DNA of 26,630 nt from Bacteroidetes bacterium UBA6491. GTDB lineage: Bacteria > Bacteroidota > Bacteroidia > NS11-12g > UBA9320. The stretch covers positions 6,990-33,619 of the forward strand of contig DJML01000064.1 in NCBI GenBank assembly GCA_002436505.1. Direction: 5' to 3'. Both the position numbers and the translations under genes were made by a program. Positions 15,926 through 22,968 of this stretch are shown here, one piece after another (the first letter of the stretch is position 1; every line of letters starts with the position of its first letter). Below the pieces are notes generated by a model that worked only from the letters and a program-made list of their open reading frames with translations, was not told the DNA's origin and ran no database searches.

Positions 15926-16311
15926 AATTTGCCGGACAATTCAAATGCTGTCAAAGTAAGACCTTTTATTGGTGGATCGTGTTTTACAACCCTAACTTTC
16001 AAATATGAAAGGGAAGGGAAATTAGTTAAAAGTTTGTCATAAATAGCTTTCGTTAACTCTTCTATCAGATCAACCGGGTTATTTACGATGGTTGCCACTA
16101 TGTTAAACACATCCTGATAGTCGATAGTTTGCTCAATGGTCTTCAGATCTGCATCAGGGCTAACAGGATAGTGGAGCCAGCAAGACACAGAAAACTTTCC
16201 GCCTATCAGCCGTTCTTCAGGATGAAGCCCGTGGAAAGCGTGAAATACCATGTCCATAATTTCAAGACATCCATTTAATTTGTCCCCGCCTTTGCTGTTT
16301 TGCCCTTTCAT
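15922..16311 (-). CDS. folB: Dihydroneopterin aldolase family protein
   Basis: The 129-aa protein has the size and motifs of FolB, which cleaves dihydroneopterin to 6-hydroxymethyl-dihydropterin in folate synthesis. Visible motifs are MDMVFHAFHGLHPEER (with the conserved glutamate), TIDYQDVFNIV, LIEELTKAIYDKL and KHDPPIKG, which holds the expected catalytic lysine. I start at the ATG at 16311; a GTG at 16317 adds two residues. The N-terminal 14 residues are Gly/Lys-rich and longer than in most members. The stop overlaps the start of the propeller gene. The ACAD gene diverges 41 nt away. Epimerase or FolX-type activity cannot be excluded. Confidence 0.88.
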   Translation of the reverse strand: MKGQNSKGGDKLNGCLEIMDMVFHAFHGLHPEERLIGGKFSVSCWLHYPVSPDADLKTIEQTIDYQDVFNIVATIVNNPVDLIEELTKAIYDKLLTNFPSLSYLKVRVVKHDPPIKGLTLTAFELSGKL

Positions 16312-16326
16312 TAACACTTGAAACCT

Positions 16327-16334
16327 TATTTTTG
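16327..16334 (+). promoter_or_regulatory. Promoter -7 box (TATTTTTG) for the glutaryl-CoA dehydrogenase gene
   Basis: An exact TAnnTTTG match lies 18 nt before the ATG at 16353. A TTTG at 16299-16302 may be the -33 element (24-nt spacing). The box lies between the diverging folB and dehydrogenase genes and overlaps an unlikely upstream TTG start, supporting the ATG. Confidence 0.45.
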
Positions 16335-16352
16335 CAAATCTACTTAAAAGCG

Positions 16353-17570
16353 ATGAACAGCACTGACATAGCAGATCTTAAACAAAAGAACAAGGACAGG
16401 GACCAGTTTGAGCATCCTGACTTCTATCTTTTAGACGAATTACTCACAGAGGAACACAAATTAATAAGAGGTTCAGTGAGGGACTGGGTAAAAAGAGAGA
16501 TCTCACCCATAATAGAACATTTTTGCCAGAAAGCGGAATTTCCTAAACATATCGTAAAAGGGCTTGGCGATGCTGGTTGTTTTGGACCTCAGATACCTTC
16601 CGAGTACGGTGGTGGTGGCCTTGATTATATATCTTACGGTCTGGCCATGCAGGAACTGGAAAGAGGTGATTCCGGCATCAGGTCTACTGCAAGTGTGCAG
16701 GGATCACTGGTAATGTACCCTATTTTTAAATTCGGTTCTGAGGAGCAGAAGATGAAATACCTGCCAAAGCTGGCAAGCGGGGAATACCTTGGATGCTTTG
16801 GGTTAACCGAACCAGACCACGGCTCAGACCCGGGCGGTATGATCACACGATTTGAAGACAAGGGAGATCACTATCTGCTGAACGGAGCAAAAATGTGGAT
16901 ATCAAATGCTCCTTTTGCTGATGTCGCAGTTGTGTGGGCAAAGAATGAAGAAGGCATTGTACACGGCCTGATCGTCGAACGAGGAATGGCAGGATTTACT
17001 ACACCGGAAACCCATGGAAAATGGAGCTTAAGAGCTTCAGCAACCGGAGAACTTGTGTTTGACAACGTAAAAGTCCCTAAAGAAAATCTAATGCCAGGGG
17101 TAAAAGGATTGAAGGGGCCGCTGACGTGCCTTAATTCTGCAAGATACGGCATATCCTGGGGCGCTATAGGTGCTGCTATGGATTGTTATGTTTCCGCTGT
17201 GAAGTATTCTAAAGAAAGAATACAGTTTGGGAAGCCCATCGGCGGATTTCAATTGCAACAGAAGAAGTTGGCAGAAATGCTTACAGAGATAACAAAAGCA
17301 CAATTGCTTACATGGAGGCTTGGTGTGCTTATGAATGAGAACAGGGCCACCCCTGCACAAATATCGATGGCGAAAAGAAACAATGTCGAAATGGCACTTA
17401 ACATCGCAAGGGAAGCACGCCAGATGCATGGTGGAATGGGCATAACAGGAGAATACCCAATGATGAGACATATGGCAAACCTTGAGTCTGTCGTAACATA
17501 CGAAGGGACCCATGATATTCATTTATTGATCTTAGGAATGGAGATAACCGGTGAAAACGCATTTGTATAA
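16353..17570 (+). CDS. gcdH: Glutaryl-CoA dehydrogenase
   Basis: The 405-aa flavoprotein belongs to the acyl-CoA dehydrogenase family and most resembles glutaryl-CoA dehydrogenase, which oxidises and decarboxylates glutaryl-CoA to crotonyl-CoA in lysine and tryptophan breakdown. Evidence is GIRSTASVQGSLVMYPI, GCFGLTEPDHGSDP, GKWSLRASATGELVFDNV, LNSARYGISWG and the C-terminal TYEGTHDIHLLILG with its catalytic glutamate. I start at the ATG at 16353, since a TTG at 16332 lies within the promoter box. The length fits the family. The next gene overlaps its end by 20 nt. No other lysine-degradation gene is in the window, so the physiological pathway is by family only. Confidence 0.9.
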   Translation: MNSTDIADLKQKNKDRDQFEHPDFYLLDELLTEEHKLIRGSVRDWVKREISPIIEHFCQKAEFPKHIVKGLGDAGCFGPQIPSEYGGGGLDYISYGLAMQELERGDSGIRSTASVQGSLVMYPIFKFGSEEQKMKYLPKLASGEYLGCFGLTEPDHGSDPGGMITRFEDKGDHYLLNGAKMWISNAPFADVAVVWAKNEEGIVHGLIVERGMAGFTTPETHGKWSLRASATGELVFDNVKVPKENLMPGVKGLKGPLTCLNSARYGISWGAIGAAMDCYVSAVKYSKERIQFGKPIGGFQLQQKKLAEMLTEITKAQLLTWRLGVLMNENRATPAQISMAKRNNVEMALNIAREARQMHGGMGITGEYPMMRHMANLESVVTYEGTHDIHLLILGMEITGENAFV

Positions 17571-18690
17571 ATTGATTAAATATCTGGCCCCTGGGGTCAT
17601 CGCATTGTCCCTTGGGATGAATTATGCATCAGCAGGTGCAGGATATCCTTCAACGCCTGCTATTGTTCAGGTCCCCTTGACAGGTCAGCACGACAGTGTA
17701 GGATTTAACATTGTAAAGGAGTTGCCGGCCATACTTTACAAAAGGATAATTGACGGCGAGATCACCGTTTACACCACCCCTTTAAAAGATGTCATCCGCA
17801 CGCCTCAAGCCTTTGCGGAGATGGAAGAACAAACGAAAACTTCCTTTCTAAAGGTAGAAGATCTATTCTTAGACGAAGACTGGAAGCTTCAGGGAAAAAA
17901 ATTTGAATTTCATATCCGGGGAATCTATTGTCTGAACAGAAGTGAGGAAGGAATTCAGGTAAATTACGGTTATATCAACCTGGAGGATATCAAAGGATTG
18001 CTGAAATCTGTGATCATTCCAACAAACAGCAATGGACCAAAGAATCTGACCTTTTGGGATGCCCTGCATAGCAGGCTTTACGACTTCAATCTTCTTAAAT
18101 TCGGTGGAGAGAACTTCACCCGGGAACCTGAACGATCGATCGAGATCAGGAACCAGGCTTTTTTTAATCCTAAGGTGACCACTAACGCGATCCAGCTACC
18201 TGCTGCCAAAGAAGTAGAACTTGTAGTAAACAGAGTGGATTTCAACAATGACAAAATGAATTCAATGCTTTTCGAGGCAGTAGAAGGATATTTCAAACAA
18301 AACCCACAGGAATTCTTCAATCTTGGAGGTGCTGATTTTGAAGACCATACAAATCCTGGGGTTGCAATAAATCTTACTAAGATCGTCCTCACTGAAACAT
18401 GGAGGAAAAGTGATAATGGTATTTCTTACCAGGTGGATAAACTGGTATTTTATATCAATGATCACCCGTTGCAATCCGTTAATTCCGATGAACTTGAGAA
18501 ATTAGGGTTCCTTGTAAACTTCCAGCGCATGGAAGATTTTCTAGAAGAGAAAAATTTCTTTTTCACGATCACGCGCATTAACAACCAGCAAATTTACGGG
18601 TACAGATCACAGGACGCCCTCAATGCATTGTTAGCCGGTTCATGGAACAGGATAATCATTACATCAGATAATAAATCTAAAGAAGACTAG
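17551..18690 (+). CDS. Exported protein of unknown function, faintly GldN-like
   Basis: The 379-aa protein starts with GTG at 17551, inside the end of gcdH (20-nt overlap), and has a signal peptide (residues 1-28, ending YASA). I do not recognise the family. Residues about 60-165 contain ILYKRIIDGEITVY, a segment FEFHIRGIYCLNR, then YGYINLEDIKGLL and LTFWDALHSRLYDFN. That order (a xGxIxxY segment, an I-x-G-Y/I aromatic strand, then T-F-x-x-x-L) faintly recalls gliding-motility protein GldN/PorN, but the match is weak. The rest is mixed alpha/beta without motifs; there are no membrane helices after the signal peptide and no T9SS sorting domain. It is probably periplasmic. The phosphohexomutase follows after 5 nt. 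Confidence 0.7.
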   Translation: MKTHLYKLIKYLAPGVIALSLGMNYASAGAGYPSTPAIVQVPLTGQHDSVGFNIVKELPAILYKRIIDGEITVYTTPLKDVIRTPQAFAEMEEQTKTSFLKVEDLFLDEDWKLQGKKFEFHIRGIYCLNRSEEGIQVNYGYINLEDIKGLLKSVIIPTNSNGPKNLTFWDALHSRLYDFNLLKFGGENFTREPERSIEIRNQAFFNPKVTTNAIQLPAAKEVELVVNRVDFNNDKMNSMLFEAVEGYFKQNPQEFFNLGGADFEDHTNPGVAINLTKIVLTETWRKSDNGISYQVDKLVFYINDHPLQSVNSDELEKLGFLVNFQRMEDFLEEKNFFFTITRINNQQIYGYRSQDALNALLAGSWNRIIITSDNKSKED

Positions 18691-18695
18691 CAAAG

Positions 18696-20099
18696 ATGAA
18701 CTACGAGATCAAATTTGGCACCGATGGCTGGCGCGCCATTATAGCCAAAGACTATACCATTGATAATCTTAGACGTGTTGCAGAAGCAACGGCTTTATGG
18801 ATAACCCGTCATTTAAAGAAAGATACTGCTGTAATTGGTTTTGACTGCCGTTTTGGAGGCCAGATGTTCATGGAAGAAACCGCTTCAGTATTTGCCGAAC
18901 ACGGAATCAGAACCTATGTTTCTGAAAGATTTGTGAGCACTCCTATCGTGTCACTTGCAACAACAGAACTCGACGCCGGAGCGGGTATAGTAATCACTGC
19001 AAGCCACAATCCTCCCAGTTATAATGGCTTTAAAATAAAAGCGTCCTATGGTGGCCCTGCCTCCCCTGTAGAAATTGACAAGGTTGAAAAACTCATACCG
19101 GATGAACGTCCACCAGCGGCAAGGTCCTATGAAGAATACAAGGAAGATGGATTGATCATCGAATACGACATGATGCAAAAATATATTGATCGTGTCGAGT
19201 CATCTTTTGACATGGATCTGTTACAAAAGAACGACCTTCAGTTTGCATATGATGCCATGTACGGTGCTGGCCAGGATGTTGTGCGTGCCTTGTTGCCATC
19301 AGCAACATTTCTGCATTGTGAATACAATCCATGGTTCGATAACCAGGCCCCTGAACCAATTCATAAAAACCTCACGGAATTTTCCGAAATGATAAGCTTG
19401 TCCGGAGACATTGACTCCGGTCTTGCAACCGATGGGGACGCTGACAGAATAGGTCTGTATAATTCGAAAGGTGAATTCATTGATTCGCACCACATCATAC
19501 TGCTGCTTATCACATATCTTGTCGAACACAAAGGCATGAGTGGCAAGGTAGTAAGCAGTTTCAGCTGTACTTCCAGGATCAAGGATCTTTGCAATATCTA
19601 TGGACTTGAGAATGAAATTACAAAGATCGGATTCAAATACATCTGTGATATTATGGTAAGTGATGACGTGTTACTTGGTGGAGAGGAGTCTGGAGGAATA
19701 GCTATCAAAGGGCACATACCTGAGAGAGATGGCATTTGGATGGGTCTTGTGATATGGGAATACATGGCAAAAACCGGAAAGACTCTGGATCAGCTGATCG
19801 AAGAAGTATATCAAAAGGTAGGCTCTTTCGCGGTTGAAAGGTATGATCTCAAGGTTTCGGAGAAAGATAAACTTCGCATCGTTGAAAGTTGCAGGAACAA
19901 TGAATACAAAGCATTCGGCAGCTATACTGTTTCAGGAAACGAGAACATCGACGGTTATAAGTTCCACCTCAACGACGGAAGATGGGTCATGATACGTCCA
20001 TCAGGAACAGAACCGGTGCTTCGTGTATATGCCGAAGCAGAGAATAAAGCTGCGGCAATTAAAATCCTGGATGAGACCAAAGAGACTATTTTGGGCTAA
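18696..20099 (+). CDS. Phosphoglucomutase/phosphomannomutase family enzyme
   Basis: The 467-aa protein has the four-domain layout of alpha-D-phosphohexomutases, which move a phosphate between C1 and C6 of a hexose through a phosphoserine. Key sites are S103 in ITASHNPPSYNG, the metal loop DGDADRIG (about 246-253), the sugar-binding GGEESGG (about 330) and the C-terminal phosphate loop RPSGTEP (about 433). The N-terminus IKFGTDGWRAI is standard. Whether it acts on glucose, mannose or glucosamine phosphates cannot be settled; the GGEESGG loop and size favour a phosphoglucomutase/phosphomannomutase over GlmM. The ATG at 18696 is 5 nt after the previous stop, and the DUF2279 gene starts 29 nt before its end, so the genes are probably cotranscribed. 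Confidence 0.93.
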   Translation: MNYEIKFGTDGWRAIIAKDYTIDNLRRVAEATALWITRHLKKDTAVIGFDCRFGGQMFMEETASVFAEHGIRTYVSERFVSTPIVSLATTELDAGAGIVITASHNPPSYNGFKIKASYGGPASPVEIDKVEKLIPDERPPAARSYEEYKEDGLIIEYDMMQKYIDRVESSFDMDLLQKNDLQFAYDAMYGAGQDVVRALLPSATFLHCEYNPWFDNQAPEPIHKNLTEFSEMISLSGDIDSGLATDGDADRIGLYNSKGEFIDSHHIILLLITYLVEHKGMSGKVVSSFSCTSRIKDLCNIYGLENEITKIGFKYICDIMVSDDVLLGGEESGGIAIKGHIPERDGIWMGLVIWEYMAKTGKTLDQLIEEVYQKVGSFAVERYDLKVSEKDKLRIVESCRNNEYKAFGSYTVSGNENIDGYKFHLNDGRWVMIRPSGTEPVLRVYAEAENKAAAIKILDETKETILG

Positions 20100-20985
20100 T
20101 CTGCTTATACTGCTGATCGGGCAAACAAAAGTAGCAGCATCGGATCCTGACACCAGTGGTCTTAATCAAAAGCAAAAATGGATCATAGGCGCCCATACAG
20201 GGGTGTATATCGGCGGTTTCACGGGTCTTTACCAGCTTTGGTATGCAGATCATAACACAGGCAGCTTTCATTTTTTCAATGACAATGACGAATGGGGCCA
20301 GATGGATAAGGCCGGGCACATTTACGGTGCATACGCCGAGTCAAGATATTCTTCAGATCTTTTCGAATGGTCCGGTTTTAGTAAAAAACGGTCCGTTCTT
20401 ATGGGAAGTGCATATTCGCTCCTTTTTCAAACCACAGTAGAAGTATTTGACGGGTTTTCTGAAGGCTGGGGCGCGAGTTATGGTGACATCATAGCCAATT
20501 TTGCGGGTACAGGCACCTATCTAAGCCAGGAACTGATCTGGGATCAACAGAGGATATCCGTAAAGTTTTCTTACAGAGAGACCAAATACCCCGCTTACCG
20601 GCCAGATCTGCTCGGAAATAACTTTGTTGAAAGCATTTTTAAAGACTATAACGGCCAGACATACTGGCTATCAGCAAATGTTTCATCCTTCCTGAATGAA
20701 GGATCCAGGTTCCCCGAATGGTTGAACATCGCCTTTGGTTACGGAATAGATGGGTTTATTTCAGGAGATCCGTTAGATCATCCCGATATTTTTCTTAAAA
20801 ACTCCGATATTTTTCCCAGAATGAGAATTTTTTACTTGTCTCCTGACCTCAATCTTGAGAAAATAAACGTCCGGAGCAAGTTCCTGAAGATGACCTTTTC
20901 CATCCTTAACAACTTCAAATTTCCCTTACCTGCTGTGGGTTTCAGCGATTCCGGAGAGTTTATCTTTCTGCCTGTCGGGTTTTGA
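20071..20985 (+). CDS. DUF2279 envelope protein
   Basis: I start this 304-aa protein at the ATG at 20071, which gives a signal peptide (MRPKRLFWANLLILLIG, ending VAAS); earlier in-frame starts from 20023 lie deeper in the mutase gene. Residues about 65-160 match DUF2279: the MDKAGHIYGAYAESR segment, then QTTVEVFDGFSEGWGASYGD and NFAGTGTYLSQ. DUF2279 proteins are predicted periplasmic or outer-membrane proteins of unknown function. The C-terminal half, with regularly placed aromatic residues (TYWLSANVSSF, LNIAFGYGIDGF, MRIFYLSPDL), suggests a beta-rich outer-membrane association. The gene overlaps the phosphohexomutase gene by 29 nt. Confidence 0.82.
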   Translation: MRPKRLFWANLLILLIGQTKVAASDPDTSGLNQKQKWIIGAHTGVYIGGFTGLYQLWYADHNTGSFHFFNDNDEWGQMDKAGHIYGAYAESRYSSDLFEWSGFSKKRSVLMGSAYSLLFQTTVEVFDGFSEGWGASYGDIIANFAGTGTYLSQELIWDQQRISVKFSYRETKYPAYRPDLLGNNFVESIFKDYNGQTYWLSANVSSFLNEGSRFPEWLNIAFGYGIDGFISGDPLDHPDIFLKNSDIFPRMRIFYLSPDLNLEKINVRSKFLKMTFSILNNFKFPLPAVGFSDSGEFIFLPVGF

Positions 20986-21089
20986 TTTAACGTTTATTAG
21001 CGGTTTTCTGGCACGCAGATTGTGTTAATAGTTCCATCCGATGGTTACTACCCTACCGGAGATCAAAGAAACTAGAAAGTATTAAACAA

Positions 21090-22868
21090 ATGAAACGCAT
21101 CACATTAACTCTTACTTTATCTCTTCTTTTCCTGGCTGTACAAGCACAAAAAAGCGATTTTAAAGAACTGGAATTACAGGATCTTACAAATCAGGTTACC
21201 CTGCTTAATAAAAAGAAAGCCATTGAAGCAATGTTGCACGTTAGTGCTTCAGAAAAAATGAAAGCACAGGTCGAGTATGCTCGTATTCTTTATAAAGCAG
21301 ACCTGTATGATCAAGCTGAGGAGATTTACTTTGAGTCGATAGATGAAGCCGGTGATGCGCAAGATTACCTGAACTTTGCTACCATCCTTCTTTCAAACGG
21401 AAAACCTGAAATGGCTAAGGAAGTTTTCGAATTAGCAAATGCAAAGGATCCGGTAAACAGAAATCTTAAGACACTTTGGGAGCAGGTATTTGAACAGTTG
21501 AACGAGGCTAATTTTTCTGAGAATCGTCAGATTATTTATGAAGGTCGTACAATGTATGGCAGCAGCAGCCTTGGCAGCAACTACCTGATGCACGTTAATA
21601 ACAGTTTCAAAGAAGTAAACATGGGATGTCTGCACGAAATTGCTTCAGAGCATGAGATCAGATTGAACAACAGCGAAGAAGGATTCCGTAACACCATTAC
21701 CTATATGGAGGGTCCGGATATGGTTATTTTCAGCCAAAGGGACGAAGCGGGTAAATTTTCACTTTACCAGGCTTTCAGAAAAAACGGTGCATGGAAAAAA
21801 ATCAAAAGACTTCCACTTCCTGAAAAGGCAAATTTCATTTTCCCATTTGGTCTTGAGAATGAACTTTATTTCTCTTCTGACCTTGAAGGTGGAGAAGGAG
21901 GATATGACATTTACAGAATGTCTTTTGAAGATGGCGACTGGAGCGAACCTGTGAACATGGGTGAGTCAGTAAACACCGCTAAAAACGAACTTTTCCCTTC
22001 TTTCCACAACGGAAACCTGTACTTTGTAAGTAATGGACTTCCTTCATTCGGTGGATATGACAACTACTTTCTTGATTTCATCAACGACCGCGTTGAGCAC
22101 ATTGGCAATCCTTTCAATACAAGAGCGAACGATTATGGACTGATGAATTATACCCCAGGTAAATCTGCTTATGCTTTGACAAAAAATAAGGATGCGTTTA
22201 AATTAGAATTTGTTGAAAAAGAAGCATTTGACACTAAAATAATGAGAGGTATCGTTCTGAACAACCAGAATCAACCCGTTCCAAATGCAAGGATCACTGT
22301 GTTCGAAAATGGTAACAGAGATGGCTTTGTTTTTATTACCGATGCGAGTGGTGAATTTGTGTTCAGTCTTCCTACTGAATACTATGATCTTCGACTGGAC
22401 GTCATCCATGAAGAGTATTCAGTTCTGGCACAGGACCTACAACTTGCTGAAGGTGAATTGGACAACCAGATCGAACTGGTTCTTGGTAAATCAAAAACTA
22501 AAAGATCATCAGAATTCAGCGGTATTGTAATATCCGGATCAAACAACAAGCAAGTTACTACTGCTGCAACGGAAAAGCCATCAAAAGTTAAGGACATAGC
22601 AAGGACAGTTGAACCGTCACCAGCAGCTTCGACTGCCGGAAACTTTTATGTAGTGATCGGGTCAACAAATAATCTGCAAAGCGCCAGAAATTTTGCAGAA
22701 CAATGGAAAACATCTTTCCCTGAAGTAGAAATTATTTCATACGAGAAAAAGAATATATACCGCGTTGGAATATCAGCAGGTACTGATAAGTCTGACGCCG
22801 TAAAGGAGCTGCAGAAGGTACGTAGCAAGGTTAAGAACGCCTGGCTGCTTAGCCCTTCTGTTCAGTAA
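21090..22868 (+). CDS. PorE-like protein: TPR, PD40 propeller, CRD-like domain and SPOR domain
   Basis: The 592-aa protein has a cleavable signal peptide (residues 1-19, ending VQAQ, no lipobox). Residues about 25-140 are helical TPR-like repeats. Residues about 200-370 are PD40/WD40-like blades (YFSSDLEGGEGGYDIYRM, LYFVSNGLPSFGGYDNY). Residues about 384-460 are carboxypeptidase-regulatory-like (GIVLNNQNQPVPNARITVF, TDASGEFVFSLP). A Ser/Thr/Pro linker leads to a SPOR domain at about 516-589 (FYVVIGSTNNLQSARNFAE, YRVGISAGTDKSDAVKEL), which in known cases binds denuded peptidoglycan. The first three domains and their order match T9SS protein PorE, but PorE ends in an OmpA-type peptidoglycan-binding domain and is a lipoprotein. 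It is followed by a terminator. A T9SS or peptidoglycan-tethering role is inferred. Confidence 0.85.
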   Translation: MKRITLTLTLSLLFLAVQAQKSDFKELELQDLTNQVTLLNKKKAIEAMLHVSASEKMKAQVEYARILYKADLYDQAEEIYFESIDEAGDAQDYLNFATILLSNGKPEMAKEVFELANAKDPVNRNLKTLWEQVFEQLNEANFSENRQIIYEGRTMYGSSSLGSNYLMHVNNSFKEVNMGCLHEIASEHEIRLNNSEEGFRNTITYMEGPDMVIFSQRDEAGKFSLYQAFRKNGAWKKIKRLPLPEKANFIFPFGLENELYFSSDLEGGEGGYDIYRMSFEDGDWSEPVNMGESVNTAKNELFPSFHNGNLYFVSNGLPSFGGYDNYFLDFINDRVEHIGNPFNTRANDYGLMNYTPGKSAYALTKNKDAFKLEFVEKEAFDTKIMRGIVLNNQNQPVPNARITVFENGNRDGFVFITDASGEFVFSLPTEYYDLRLDVIHEEYSVLAQDLQLAEGELDNQIELVLGKSKTKRSSEFSGIVISGSNNKQVTTAATEKPSKVKDIARTVEPSPAASTAGNFYVVIGSTNNLQSARNFAEQWKTSFPEVEIISYEKKNIYRVGISAGTDKSDAVKELQKVRSKVKNAWLLSPSVQ

Positions 22869-22892
22869 TGCGATTTCATTTCATCCTCTGTT

Positions 22893-22924
22893 AAGCCGTT
22901 CAATCATGAACGGCTTTCTTTATT
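22893..22924 (+). terminator. Rho-independent terminator
   Basis: A perfect 10-bp stem, AAGCCGTTCA (22893-22902) with TGAACGGCTT (22907-22916), has a 4-nt loop and is followed by TCTTTATT. It lies 25 nt past the stop of the SPOR protein gene on the plus strand. The opposite side lacks a T-run, so it is not bidirectional. Confidence 0.9.
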
Positions 22925-22968
22925 AAAGTCCTATAATAAAATGTGCTGAACACTGAGGCCTTTGCAGT

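Noticed and set aside
20986..21089. Terminator or promoter between the DUF2279 and PorE-like genes
   Set aside because: Only a weak 5-bp inverted repeat (CCATC/GATGG) and no TAnnTTTG match; cannot be supported.
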